Below, one piece after another: positions 1-6,170 of a DNA stretch of 7,556 nucleotides. The first letter of the stretch is position 1; every line of letters begins with the position of its first letter. Under the pieces are notes generated by a model. The model did no database searches. It was not told where the DNA came from and saw only the letters and a program-made list of their open reading frames with translations. This DNA is from Synechococcales cyanobacterium PMM_0003 (GTDB taxonomy: Bacteria; Cyanobacteriota; Cyanobacteriia; Pseudanabaenales; Pseudanabaenaceae): NCBI GenBank assembly GCA_949128015.1, contig CASBRC010000490.1:1-7556 (forward strand), written 5' to 3'. Both the position numbers and the translations under genes were made by a program.

Positions 1-43
1 GCGTAGCGCCGCCCCTTCTATTACTTAATATATTTGCTAAGTT
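1..43. other. GC-rich window edge, possible half of an upstream hairpin
   Basis: The first 15 bases are GC-rich (GCGTAGCGCCGCCCC) in an otherwise AT-rich intergenic context and are followed by TTCT. This composition would suit the right arm of a terminator hairpin or of a small GC-rich interspersed repeat whose left arm lies before the window. The left arm is not visible, so this is a guess. A TAATAT hexamer at 26-31 could be a -10 box for the aminotransferase, but I see no matching -35 box. Confidence 0.25.
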
Positions 44-1216
44 ATGCAATTTGCCGATCGCCTTCAATCGTTACAGTCCAATGTTTTTGCCGATATGGAC
101 AGCGCCAAAAGTCAGGTCAAAGCCTCAGGAATGAATGTCATTGACATGTCACTGGGTTCATCCGATTTGCCAACTGATGCATTTATTTTAGAGGCGATCG
201 CAAAGTCCTTAAATGATCCCCATACCCATGGTTATTCACTTTTTGGTAGCACGTTGGAATTTCGTGAGGTAGTGGCGGCATGGATGCAACAACGATTTGC
301 GATCAAGGTTGATCCAGAGACAGAAGTATTACCATTGATCGGATCCCAAGAAGGTACAGCCCATTTACCGCTTGCTTTACTTAATCCTAATGATTTTGCC
401 CTATTGCAAGATCCGGGATATCCATCGCATTACGGCGGCATCCATTTGGCTGGTGGTCAGGTGTATGGAATGCCATTGCTAGAAAAAAATAATTTTCTGC
501 CAGTATTTGCCGATATTCCTACGGCAGTCTTAGCGCAAGCAAAAATGATGGTGTTGAGCTATCCCCACAACCCCACTACGGCAACAGCCTCTCTGGAATT
601 TTTTGAATCTGCCGTCAGTTTTTGTCAACAGCATCATCTTACGTTAGTTCATGATTTTCCTTATCTCGACTTAGTCTTTGATGGATCGATGCCGCCATCG
701 GTTTTGCAGGCCGATCGCGATCGCAGTGTCAGCATTGAATTTTTCACCATGTCCAAGTCTTACAATATGGGTGGGTTTCGAGTCGGTTTTGCGATCGGTA
801 ATCGCGACCTAATTAAGGCTCTACGTCAAATCAAAGCTGTAGTAGATTTCAATCAATATCAAGGCATCATGCGCGGTGCAATCAAAGCACTTTCGGGCGA
901 TCGAGTCTCAATTGATCGTGTGGTTGCGACATTTCGAGAGCGGCGAGATGTGATGATTGAGTCACTCAAAGCGAACGGCTGGGAAATCCCTAATCCTACT
1001 GCTACGATGTATCTCTGGGCAAAGTTGCCCGACCGCTATGCCCATGATTCGGTTAAATTTTGTCTAGACTTGATTAAGGCTACTGGTATCGCCCTAGCCC
1101 CTGGGTCGGGATTTGGTAAGCATGGCGAAGGCTATGTAAGATTTGCTTTAGTACATCCACCTGAAGTCTTGCGAGAAGCTGCTACAAAAATTGGGGCGTT
1201 TTTAAATCTTCCTTGA
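44..1216 (+). CDS. PLP-dependent class I/II aminotransferase (aspartate / LL-diaminopimelate aminotransferase-like)
   Basis: A complete 390-residue fold-type I PLP aminotransferase, the usual length for the family. Visible landmarks: GSQEG at 100-104 for the PLP phosphate; N176 in YPHNPT; D204 and Y207 in HDFPY, which contact the pyridine ring; the Schiff-base lysine K238 in MSKSYNMGGFRVG, with R246 beside it; and R366 in GYVRFALV, which binds the substrate alpha-carboxylate. The overall style (NVFADMD, SLGSSDLP, GYSLFGS) fits the group often annotated as LL-diaminopimelate or aspartate aminotransferase. It would move an amino group between an amino acid and a 2-oxo acid in the cytoplasm; the exact substrate cannot be read from sequence. 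The start is firm because an in-frame TAA lies at 38-40, just before the ATG. No clear Shine-Dalgarno is seen. A hairpin terminator follows 34 bases after the stop, so it is probably transcribed alone or as the last gene of a unit. Confidence 0.93.
   Translation: MQFADRLQSLQSNVFADMDSAKSQVKASGMNVIDMSLGSSDLPTDAFILEAIAKSLNDPHTHGYSLFGSTLEFREVVAAWMQQRFAIKVDPETEVLPLIGSQEGTAHLPLALLNPNDFALLQDPGYPSHYGGIHLAGGQVYGMPLLEKNNFLPVFADIPTAVLAQAKMMVLSYPHNPTTATASLEFFESAVSFCQQHHLTLVHDFPYLDLVFDGSMPPSVLQADRDRSVSIEFFTMSKSYNMGGFRVGFAIGNRDLIKALRQIKAVVDFNQYQGIMRGAIKALSGDRVSIDRVVATFRERRDVMIESLKANGWEIPNPTATMYLWAKLPDRYAHDSVKFCLDLIKATGIALAPGSGFGKHGEGYVRFALVHPPEVLREAATKIGAFLNLP
194..201. repeat. HIP1 palindrome GCGATCGC (one of five)
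   Basis: The 8-bp palindrome typical of many cyanobacterial genomes. Other full copies lie at 717-724, 1782-1789, 3382-3389 and 6523-6530, all inside coding sequence. Several near-copies (for example GCGATCGA around 898 and GCGATCGG around 5370 and 5384) are also present. The density supports a cyanobacterial origin. Only two full copies fall in the 4.6-kb central gene. Confidence 0.9.
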
Positions 1217-1244
1217 TGCTAGTGTGACTAAGCAGGCAAGCATA

Positions 1245-1287
1245 ATTAAACCCAAAAAGCTATAGCTTTCTGGGTTTTGGGTTTAAT
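1245..1287 (+). terminator. Hairpin terminator after the aminotransferase, with two alternative folds
   Basis: Fold A pairs CCCAAAAAGCT (1251-1261) with AGCTTTCTGGG (1264-1274). That is 11 pairs with one A/C mismatch around a very tight TATA centre, followed by TTTT, as in a classic intrinsic terminator. Fold B pairs ATTAAACCCAAAA (1245-1257) perfectly with TTTTGGGTTTAAT (1275-1287), leaving fold A's right arm in the loop. The folds share the left arm and exclude each other. The position just after the stop at 1216 supports termination of the aminotransferase transcript. Confidence 0.75.
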
Positions 1288-1377
1288 ATCGTCAAGGCTT
1301 TGATTTGTTAAGATTAGCTTAGACTTTGTATGCGAAGAAATAATTTAAGGTTTCGAGAGCCTAGAATAAAACGCTTA

Positions 1378-1408
1378 TTGCTATTGATTTGAGATTTACT
1401 GATAGAAT
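1378..1408 (+). promoter_or_regulatory. Weak promoter candidate for the large gene (extended -10)
   Basis: TGATAGAAT at 1400-1408 is an extended -10 element (TGn plus TAGAAT). TTGCTA at 1378-1383 could be a -35 box, but the 19-base spacer is long. A second TAGAAT at 1362-1367 has no good -35. If used, the start point would be near 1415, giving a leader of about 130 bases that includes the inverted repeat at 1470-1498. Confidence 0.3.
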
Positions 1409-1469
1409 CATTATCTGTTAAAACCACATTGATGTTATTGCTAAGCTATGACTTGCAGCAAAATCAATG

Positions 1470-1498
1470 TATACGATAAATTACGAGCTAATCGTATA
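1470..1498. promoter_or_regulatory. 8-bp inverted repeat, possible operator or leader hairpin
   Basis: TATACGAT (1470-1477) is the exact reverse complement of ATCGTATA (1491-1498), with a 13-base spacer. The spacer holds another TACGA (1482-1486), which can also pair with TCGTA (1492-1496). The half-sites therefore form two direct copies and one inverted copy of TACGA. This suits a dimeric DNA-binding protein or a switchable leader hairpin 48 bases before the start codon. No known regulator consensus is recognised. Confidence 0.4.
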
Positions 1499-1545
1499 AA
1501 GCGCCTAAGCGGTGCAAGCCCGAACATAATGCTGAGGACTGATTC

Positions 1546-4500
1546 ATGGCTTCCAACAAAAATATCCCCCATAAAAGTCAAGGCGCTAACGAACCAGATA
1601 AAAATCAACCAGTACAGTCTGATGCTGCTGATGTTGATTGGATGATTATATCGGATATTAGTACGCGAATTGGCGGATATCCAGAGAACAAATCTGGCAC
1701 AAGTCAATCAGCAGCAACCACATCTTCTCAAGTATCTAATGATCAATTATCTGACAATGATATTGAAGATATAGAATGGTTGCGATCGCTAGGCTTAGAT
1801 GATGCAATTGATCGATCTCCTTCTTCAAAAAATACATCAAATAGTTCTGGCAGTAATGCTACTAATAATGCTGATGAAGTTGGCAATATTGACTGGTTAA
1901 TTGTGACTGATCTCAATACAAGAATGGATAATCCGAGAATTAATGTCAAAGACGAGCCTTCATACCAAAACATCGGTCAGCCTCAGACAATACTTCAGTC
2001 AGATAACATAGTGGATAGCCTAGACGATGATCTAGGCTTAGACGGGCTGGACTTTTTAGAAGGTTCTGATTTTTCCGATCTAAATTCTTTAGGATTTGAT
2101 ACTTCCGATTCCTTCAATATTAATGAAGTACAGAATGAGATTGAAAATGTTGAAGTTAAGATCAATGGACTTGCGGAATTATTAGATGATAGCGATAACT
2201 CAAGTTTTGATTTGAGTAATAGTAAAAATGATCATGAATGGGATCTTATTTCAGAAATATTAGACGACAACTTTAATCAGCCGTCTAGTGAGCCTATTCT
2301 TGATACAGTCAATAAATCTTATGAAGTATCAACTCAAATTTCGGATTTTTTAGGGGCAGAAGAGTTCTCTGGCAATGATGATCCAATTCAAGATCGGCTG
2401 ACTGAGACTGATTATCCAGAGGACTTATTGGTTGAGGATTTAGAGCTTTCTGATGAAGCTCAGTTTGATCAGCTAGTTGAAGATTTTGAAAATCAGGATT
2501 ATCTTCAAAACACAGTCCAAGGTTTATCGACTACAGAAGAAATTGATAGTCTAGAACTAGAAACTGGTCATGATCTAATATTTACAGAGGAAGTTAGTAG
2601 TCTAGACATAGCATTTGGCAATGAGACAGATAACGCATTTGAAACAGTGCAACCTTTAGATTCATTGGATTCAAATGTAACTGAAGATGAGATATGGTCG
2701 AGTAATTCGTCCAACCTTGAGTCTGCAATTATTGACGAGTCAGTTGATAATGCATTTACTAATGATTGGGGGCAAATCTCAGAAAATGCGATCGATGATG
2801 CTGTTTGGGGTGGTGATCCTAGCATAGATCCCGATCTGATGACATCCGCATCTATTGATAATGCTTTTGGTGAATTTGATAGCTGGGAAAATGCATCAAA
2901 TATGGAACAGTCAGCGCTAGGAGAACACAGTGGCTTTGATCTGTCCAATAATGTCGATCCCTTTGAGTCGGGATTTGACCTAAGCTCTGAACAAGTTTTT
3001 GAACAGCCTTTTGACGAACAGCCTTTTGAACTGATAAATAATGAATTAGAAGCTGGAATTGAGAATAATGAATGGAGTACAGGACTTGAATCTGACGAAA
3101 TTAGTCATGATATGAGTTGGGACGCATCGGTAGAAGATGAAGTTATTGTTAATCCTAGTGATAATGCTGATTGGAGTGCAAGCTTAGAAGCTGAAATTAG
3201 CATTGGCAACGAGGCAGTTTGGAATGAAGAATTCGTTGAGATAGAAGATTATTTGCAAGCTTCTAATCAGCTTTTAGAGACTGTTGATGATGATGTATTA
3301 GGTTTAGTTGAGAGTGGATCAACAGAGCAATCTCCAAATGAGGGCTTTGATTTTAGCGACAATCTTGATGATGAAAATTGGGCGATCGCAAATAACGTCA
3401 GTGATTTAAATGCCAGTAATCTAAGTGCCAGTATCAGTGATTATGAGGATATTGATTTAGAGATTCCACAAGCATATGACGACTTTAGTGATGCCTCATT
3501 AGCCAATCTAGATAACTCTGAACAAATTCTCGATCAGCAACAATTTACTAATTTCAATGATATTGGCGATCAGCTTGATGATGACATCGCCTCCAGTTTA
3601 GAAGTTAATGAATTTAGTTTCTCTGAAAATATTCCTCCAGATTCTGATTGGGAAAGCTTTAGCGAATCTATTGTGGAGCAAGTTACTGACTCTGGCTTTG
3701 ATGATTATACGGATAATTTTGCTGAGGAGCAATTCACTGACGAGGGCTTTACTAACTATGTGGATGATTTTGCTGCGGATCAACTTACTGACTCAGGTTT
3801 AGTAGAAGATTTTGACAATGGCATAGTTCCACCAGTCAACACTGGTTTGGGAAATCCTGATTGGAATGCAAACCCTCCTGAATCATTCGTTGCTGCTGGT
3901 AGTAATGATGATGTCAGTTTGGAAAGTATGCTAAATGATGATTTTGATCTAGCTTCTTTTGATGAAGACAGTTTACTAGAGGTTCCTGATTCTGATTTCA
4001 ATTTTGCGAATATTTCTACAACGCTTACTCCAAATCGTGCTTCATCTTCAGAAAATATAGATACTGGGCTTACCTATCATTTATCTTCAATCAATGTTGA
4101 GGATGGCTTGGCTAACAATATAGCTTCGCAAAACGATTCATTTGATGAAGCTTTGGTAAATGATTTACTTAACGATAGCTATGGGGAAGTGAATTTTCAG
4201 GAAGAAGCTTTGGCTCATAATTTGCTAAATGACCTTGCGTCAGAGTCAGATGATTTTGGGTTAACAAATAATTCACTCATTATTCCGTCTCCAAATACCT
4301 CATCTTCAAATGTGAATTTGGCATCATCTACAAATTCCCCCCTAGACTCCAGCAATCACGACTTTTTAGATGAATTCGATCTAGATGTTATTGATCCGCT
4401 CATTGGTGAAAGTTTTGACTCTGGGTTTGGCTCTGCACCAATATCTACGGGATTGACCCCGCCAACACCCTCGATCGCACCAATACCTCCGAGTCTTCCT

Positions 4501-6147
4501 CCCCTAATTGATAAGCAAGAACTTACTTCTCCATCTATCAATTACTTGCCACCGCCACCTTCTTTGCCACCACTCCCTCCTAAACGTGTACCCACTCATG
4601 GTCGTCCTAGCGCAACAACTCCACCATTTCCTGTTGTAAATACTGGCGCTCAAGTACAGCCCCAAAATAGAATTGGCAATAGAAATGAAGAAGATGATTT
4701 TGATCAATTTCATGCTCAATCAGATCAACAGAGAAATCGCAAACCTATGGCTTCGATTGACGAAGCTTGGTCAGATTTATTAGATGCGGATACAGTACTT
4801 TCTGGAGGTCGAGCATCAACTGGCTCCTCCTATTCCGATATGAGCAATACAATGCCTCCAATTGCTGGAGTATCTGCGGGAAGAACCTCACAAGGAAGAG
4901 AGAATAGAGAACGTAACTCTTCTGGCATGCCTAAACGTAAAGAGACTAATCTGCCTGATTTTAACGAGATTGGCTTGGAAATTCATGATGACAATACTGA
5001 TTGGTCAGGTTTACTAGATAGTAGTGATTTGTCTGACAGTATCACCACTATTAGTCCTCAGGGTAGAGAACTACCTTCCCGAGTTAGAAGCAATCCCATT
5101 GCTTCGCGTTCTGACTCAACAAATGTAAGTGAAACTAGGGAAATTCCTCGTGATCGCCGTAACCCAATGCCGAGTTTTGGCGATTCTACGCAAGCACGTA
5201 TGGGAACGACCTCCGATCAAATTGATTTCAATCGATTTACCGAAGATAATTATGGAGATTATAACCATTCATTAGAGCAGTCTCCATCTGCTCCTTCTAG
5301 TAAGCCCAAATTAACGCTGCCTACCATCACCTTGGAGTCACTTTGGAACAACTATCTCAAAATTCCTGCGATCGGATTAGGTGCGATCGGTGGTGCTTTC
5401 CTGCTCTATAGTCTGCTTAATAGACCTATCTTCGATTTAGGGTTACGCTGGGGACTCTTTAAAGATGCTAGTGGTAAAGATTTTACCAATGTGGACTTTA
5501 AGGGAGCTAAACTCGATAATGTTGACTTCAGCAAAGCCATTCTTACAGGGGCGAAGATGCAAGATGCTAGTCTTGTTGGCGCAAATTTTAAGGAGGCAAA
5601 CATTAATGGAGTGAACTTTACTAAAGCCAATTTAAGTAGAGCAAGATTAATTCAAGCCAGTGTGATTTGGGCAGACTTCAATAGCGCTCAAATGAATCTT
5701 GTTGATCTTGCGGGTGCAGACCTGACACGCTCTAACTTTGTTGGGGCTAAAATGGAAGGCGCTAACTTAAAAAATTCTAAAATTGGTGCTCAAGGAACTG
5801 AAGAAGCCACAAAATTTAGTGCGACGACTTTGCTAGCTTGGCAGATTGTCAATGAGCCTCGTGAAGGTCGCAATTTATCTAGTCAAGATCTATCAGGCTT
5901 GAATTTGAGTTTTACTAGCCTGAAACGGGCCAATCTATCTAATGTTAAGCTCAACTATACTGACATGACTAATACCGACCTGAGTGGAGCAAATCTATCT
6001 AGAGGTCAGGTGAATGGGACTAACTGGAGTGGAGCTAAGCTCAATGGTATTAATCTGACTGGTGTAGCTTTTGATAAAAGTAAGTTGCCAAAAACTGATG
6101 AGAAGACAGTTTGTCCTAATGGGACGAAGGGACCTTGTAAGTTCTAA
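1546..6147 (+). CDS. Giant acidic, disordered, membrane-anchored pentapeptide-repeat protein (function unknown)
   Basis: 1533 residues, uninterrupted. Start: the earliest possible ATG, because an in-frame TGA lies at 1540-1542; GAGGA at 1534-1538 is well placed. No signal peptide is seen. Order: residues 1-257, Ser/Asn/Asp-rich with a duplicated Trp motif (31-42, 116-127); 258-989, strongly acidic low complexity with no Lys and only R284 and R831; 969-1029, proline-rich; 1013-1265, Arg-rich (28 Lys/Arg); 1273-1291, the single transmembrane helix; 1312-1411 and 1443-1512, pentapeptide repeats forming a right-handed beta-helix; 1523-1531, CPNGTKGPC with the only cysteines. Without a signal peptide, the simplest topology is N-terminus in the cytoplasm and beta-helix in the periplasm or thylakoid lumen; the reverse is not excluded. 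The pentapeptide part is a common cyanobacterial module, but the long Trp-dotted acidic part is not one I recognise. Scaffold or tethering roles are inference. Confidence 0.9.
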   Translation: MASNKNIPHKSQGANEPDKNQPVQSDAADVDWMIISDISTRIGGYPENKSGTSQSAATTSSQVSNDQLSDNDIEDIEWLRSLGLDDAIDRSPSSKNTSNSSGSNATNNADEVGNIDWLIVTDLNTRMDNPRINVKDEPSYQNIGQPQTILQSDNIVDSLDDDLGLDGLDFLEGSDFSDLNSLGFDTSDSFNINEVQNEIENVEVKINGLAELLDDSDNSSFDLSNSKNDHEWDLISEILDDNFNQPSSEPILDTVNKSYEVSTQISDFLGAEEFSGNDDPIQDRLTETDYPEDLLVEDLELSDEAQFDQLVEDFENQDYLQNTVQGLSTTEEIDSLELETGHDLIFTEEVSSLDIAFGNETDNAFETVQPLDSLDSNVTEDEIWSSNSSNLESAIIDESVDNAFTNDWGQISENAIDDAVWGGDPSIDPDLMTSASIDNAFGEFDSWENASNMEQSALGEHSGFDLSNNVDPFESGFDLSSEQVFEQPFDEQPFELINNELEAGIENNEWSTGLESDEISHDMSWDASVEDEVIVNPSDNADWSASLEAEISIGNEAVWNEEFVEIEDYLQASNQLLETVDDDVLGLVESGSTEQSPNEGFDFSDNLDDENWAIANNVSDLNASNLSASISDYEDIDLEIPQAYDDFSDASLANLDNSEQILDQQQFTNFNDIGDQLDDDIASSLEVNEFSFSENIPPDSDWESFSESIVEQVTDSGFDDYTDNFAEEQFTDEGFTNYVDDFAADQLTDSGLVEDFDNGIVPPVNTGLGNPDWNANPPESFVAAGSNDDVSLESMLNDDFDLASFDEDSLLEVPDSDFNFANISTTLTPNRASSSENIDTGLTYHLSSINVEDGLANNIASQNDSFDEALVNDLLNDSYGEVNFQEEALAHNLLNDLASESDDFGLTNNSLIIPSPNTSSSNVNLASSTNSPLDSSNHDFLDEFDLDVIDPLIGESFDSGFGSAPISTGLTPPTPSIAPIPPSLPPLIDKQELTSPSINYLPPPPSLPPLPPKRVPTHGRPSATTPPFPVVNTGAQVQPQNRIGNRNEEDDFDQFHAQSDQQRNRKPMASIDEAWSDLLDADTVLSGGRASTGSSYSDMSNTMPPIAGVSAGRTSQGRENRERNSSGMPKRKETNLPDFNEIGLEIHDDNTDWSGLLDSSDLSDSITTISPQGRELPSRVRSNPIASRSDSTNVSETREIPRDRRNPMPSFGDSTQARMGTTSDQIDFNRFTEDNYGDYNHSLEQSPSAPSSKPKLTLPTITLESLWNNYLKIPAIGLGAIGGAFLLYSLLNRPIFDLGLRWGLFKDASGKDFTNVDFKGAKLDNVDFSKAILTGAKMQDASLVGANFKEANINGVNFTKANLSRARLIQASVIWADFNSAQMNLVDLAGADLTRSNFVGAKMEGANLKNSKIGAQGTEEATKFSATTLLAWQIVNEPREGRNLSSQDLSGLNLSFTSLKRANLSNVKLNYTDMTNTDLSGANLSRGQVNGTNWSGAKLNGINLTGVAFDKSKLPKTDEKTVCPNGTKGPCKF
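1636..1926 (+). repeat. Duplicated N-terminal Trp motif in the large protein
   Basis: Residues 31-42 (DWMIISDISTRI) and 116-127 (DWLIVTDLNTRM) match as D-W-[ML]-I-[IV]-[ST]-D-[IL]-[SN]-T-R-[IM]: 6 of 12 identical and the rest conservative. Between them lies a related DIEWLRSLGLDD at 75-86. These are the only patches of the N-terminal part with regular hydrophobic spacing, so they may be short helices or strands that bind a partner. Confidence 0.75.
2626..2886 (+). repeat. Degenerate repeat of about 37-39 residues marked by DNAF
   Basis: DNAF occurs at residues 362-365, 401-404 and 438-441. A tryptophan lies exactly 17 residues before the second and third copies (W384 and W421). A DIAF at 354-357 may be a further remnant. 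The rest of each unit has diverged to Asp/Ser/Asn-rich sequence. This points to an old internal duplication. Confidence 0.55.
3001..3030 (+). repeat. Tandem 15-base repeat encoding EQPFD / EQPFE
   Basis: GAACAGCCTTTTGAC at 3001-3015 is followed directly by GAACAGCCTTTTGAA at 3016-3030, differing only in the last base. The near-identity at silent positions suggests a recent slippage duplication that stayed in frame. It encodes residues 486-495 of the large protein. Confidence 0.85.
3676..3819 (+). repeat. Three tandem copies of a 51-base (17-residue) repeat
   Basis: Residues 711-727 and 728-744 are full copies with the pattern E-Q-x-T-D-x-G-F-x-x-Y-x-D-[DN]-F-A-x. Residues 745-758 are a third copy with a three-residue deletion (DQLTDSGL, then VEDFDN). 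Copies one and two match at 38 of 51 bases by my count. The unit is acidic and aromatic (F, Y) and carries no Trp, unlike much of the surrounding region. Confidence 0.85.
4450..4632 (+). other. Proline-rich hinge of the large protein
   Basis: Residues 969-1029 carry two copies of PPSLPPL (981-987 and 1004-1010, 23 residues apart), the second within a PPPPSLPPLPPK stretch. The segment should adopt extended polyproline helix and separates the Lys-free acidic part from the Arg-rich part. It may act as a stiff spacer or as a ligand for a polyproline-binding domain; no partner is visible here. Confidence 0.75.
5362..5418 (+). other. Single transmembrane helix of the large protein
   Basis: Residues 1273-1291 form an uncharged stretch rich in I, G, A and L (IPAIGLGAIGGAFLLYSLL), flanked by K1272 and R1293. 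It is the only clear hydrophobic helix in the protein and sits directly before the beta-helix. The small-residue pattern GxGxxGG could favour helix-helix packing. Confidence 0.85.
5479..6081 (+). repeat. Pentapeptide repeats: 20 units plus 14 units
   Basis: Block one (residues 1312-1411) is 20 uninterrupted pentapeptides of the A-[DN]-[LF]-x-x type (DFKGA, NFKEA, NLSRA, DLAGA and others), about five coils of a four-sided right-handed beta-helix. Residues 1412-1442 break the register with a probably helical insert (TTLLAWQIVNEP). Block two (1443-1512) has 14 units (NLSSQ, DLSGL, DLSGA, KLNGI and others), about three and a half coils. Such domains serve protein-protein contact; no enzymatic residues are expected. 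Confidence 0.93.
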
Positions 6148-6170
6148 AAAATTAGTTGGTTTGTTTAACT

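Larger units (their letters stand above)
1288..1545 (+). other. Intergenic and 5' leader region of the large pentapeptide gene
   Basis: About 258 AT-rich bases between the terminator and the ATG at 1546, with no convincing gene. It holds a weak promoter candidate, an 8-bp inverted repeat, and a small possible hairpin: GCGCC at 1501-1505 with GGTGC at 1511-1515, using one G-U pair. It also holds a GAGGA ribosome binding site at 1534-1538. A 65-codon ATG frame beginning at 1448 runs into the large gene out of frame, has no ribosome site, and I do not call it. Confidence 0.6.

Noticed and set aside
1469..1484. Possible NtcA box (GTA...TAC) in the leader
   Set aside because: The spacing between GTA (1469-1471) and TAC (1482-1484) is ten bases, not the eight of the NtcA consensus, and no -10 box lies at the right distance.
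1501..1545. Riboswitch in the leader of the large gene
   Set aside because: Only a five-pair stem with one G-U pair is visible; no known riboswitch core is recognised.
1441..1707. 88-residue open frame on the - strand across the start of the large gene
   Set aside because: It overlaps the leader and the well-supported ribosome site and start of the large gene, shows no recognisable domain, and lies opposite a much stronger coding sequence.
2568..2948. 126-residue open frame on the - strand inside the large gene
   Set aside because: Asp/Ser/Asn-rich coding DNA rarely yields stop codons on the opposite strand. The translation is low-complexity and matches nothing I know, so I read it as a shadow. 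The same applies to the - frames at 1743-1973, 3780-4001, 4356-4541, 4504-4719 and 5406-5630.
3676..3819. CRISPR-like array
   Set aside because: The 51-base repeats are adjacent with no spacers, diverged, and in frame within a coding sequence.
1636..5013. Homology to eukaryotic W-acidic (kinesin light chain) motifs
   Set aside because: The resemblance is only Trp beside acidic residues; no such partner is known in bacteria, so it is at most an analogy.
1546..6147. The large gene as an assembly artefact or fusion of two frameshifted genes
   Set aside because: One frame is open for 4.6 kb with a good ribosome site. Related Trp motifs occur at both ends of the arm (W510/W543 and W1075/W1153), which ties the halves together.
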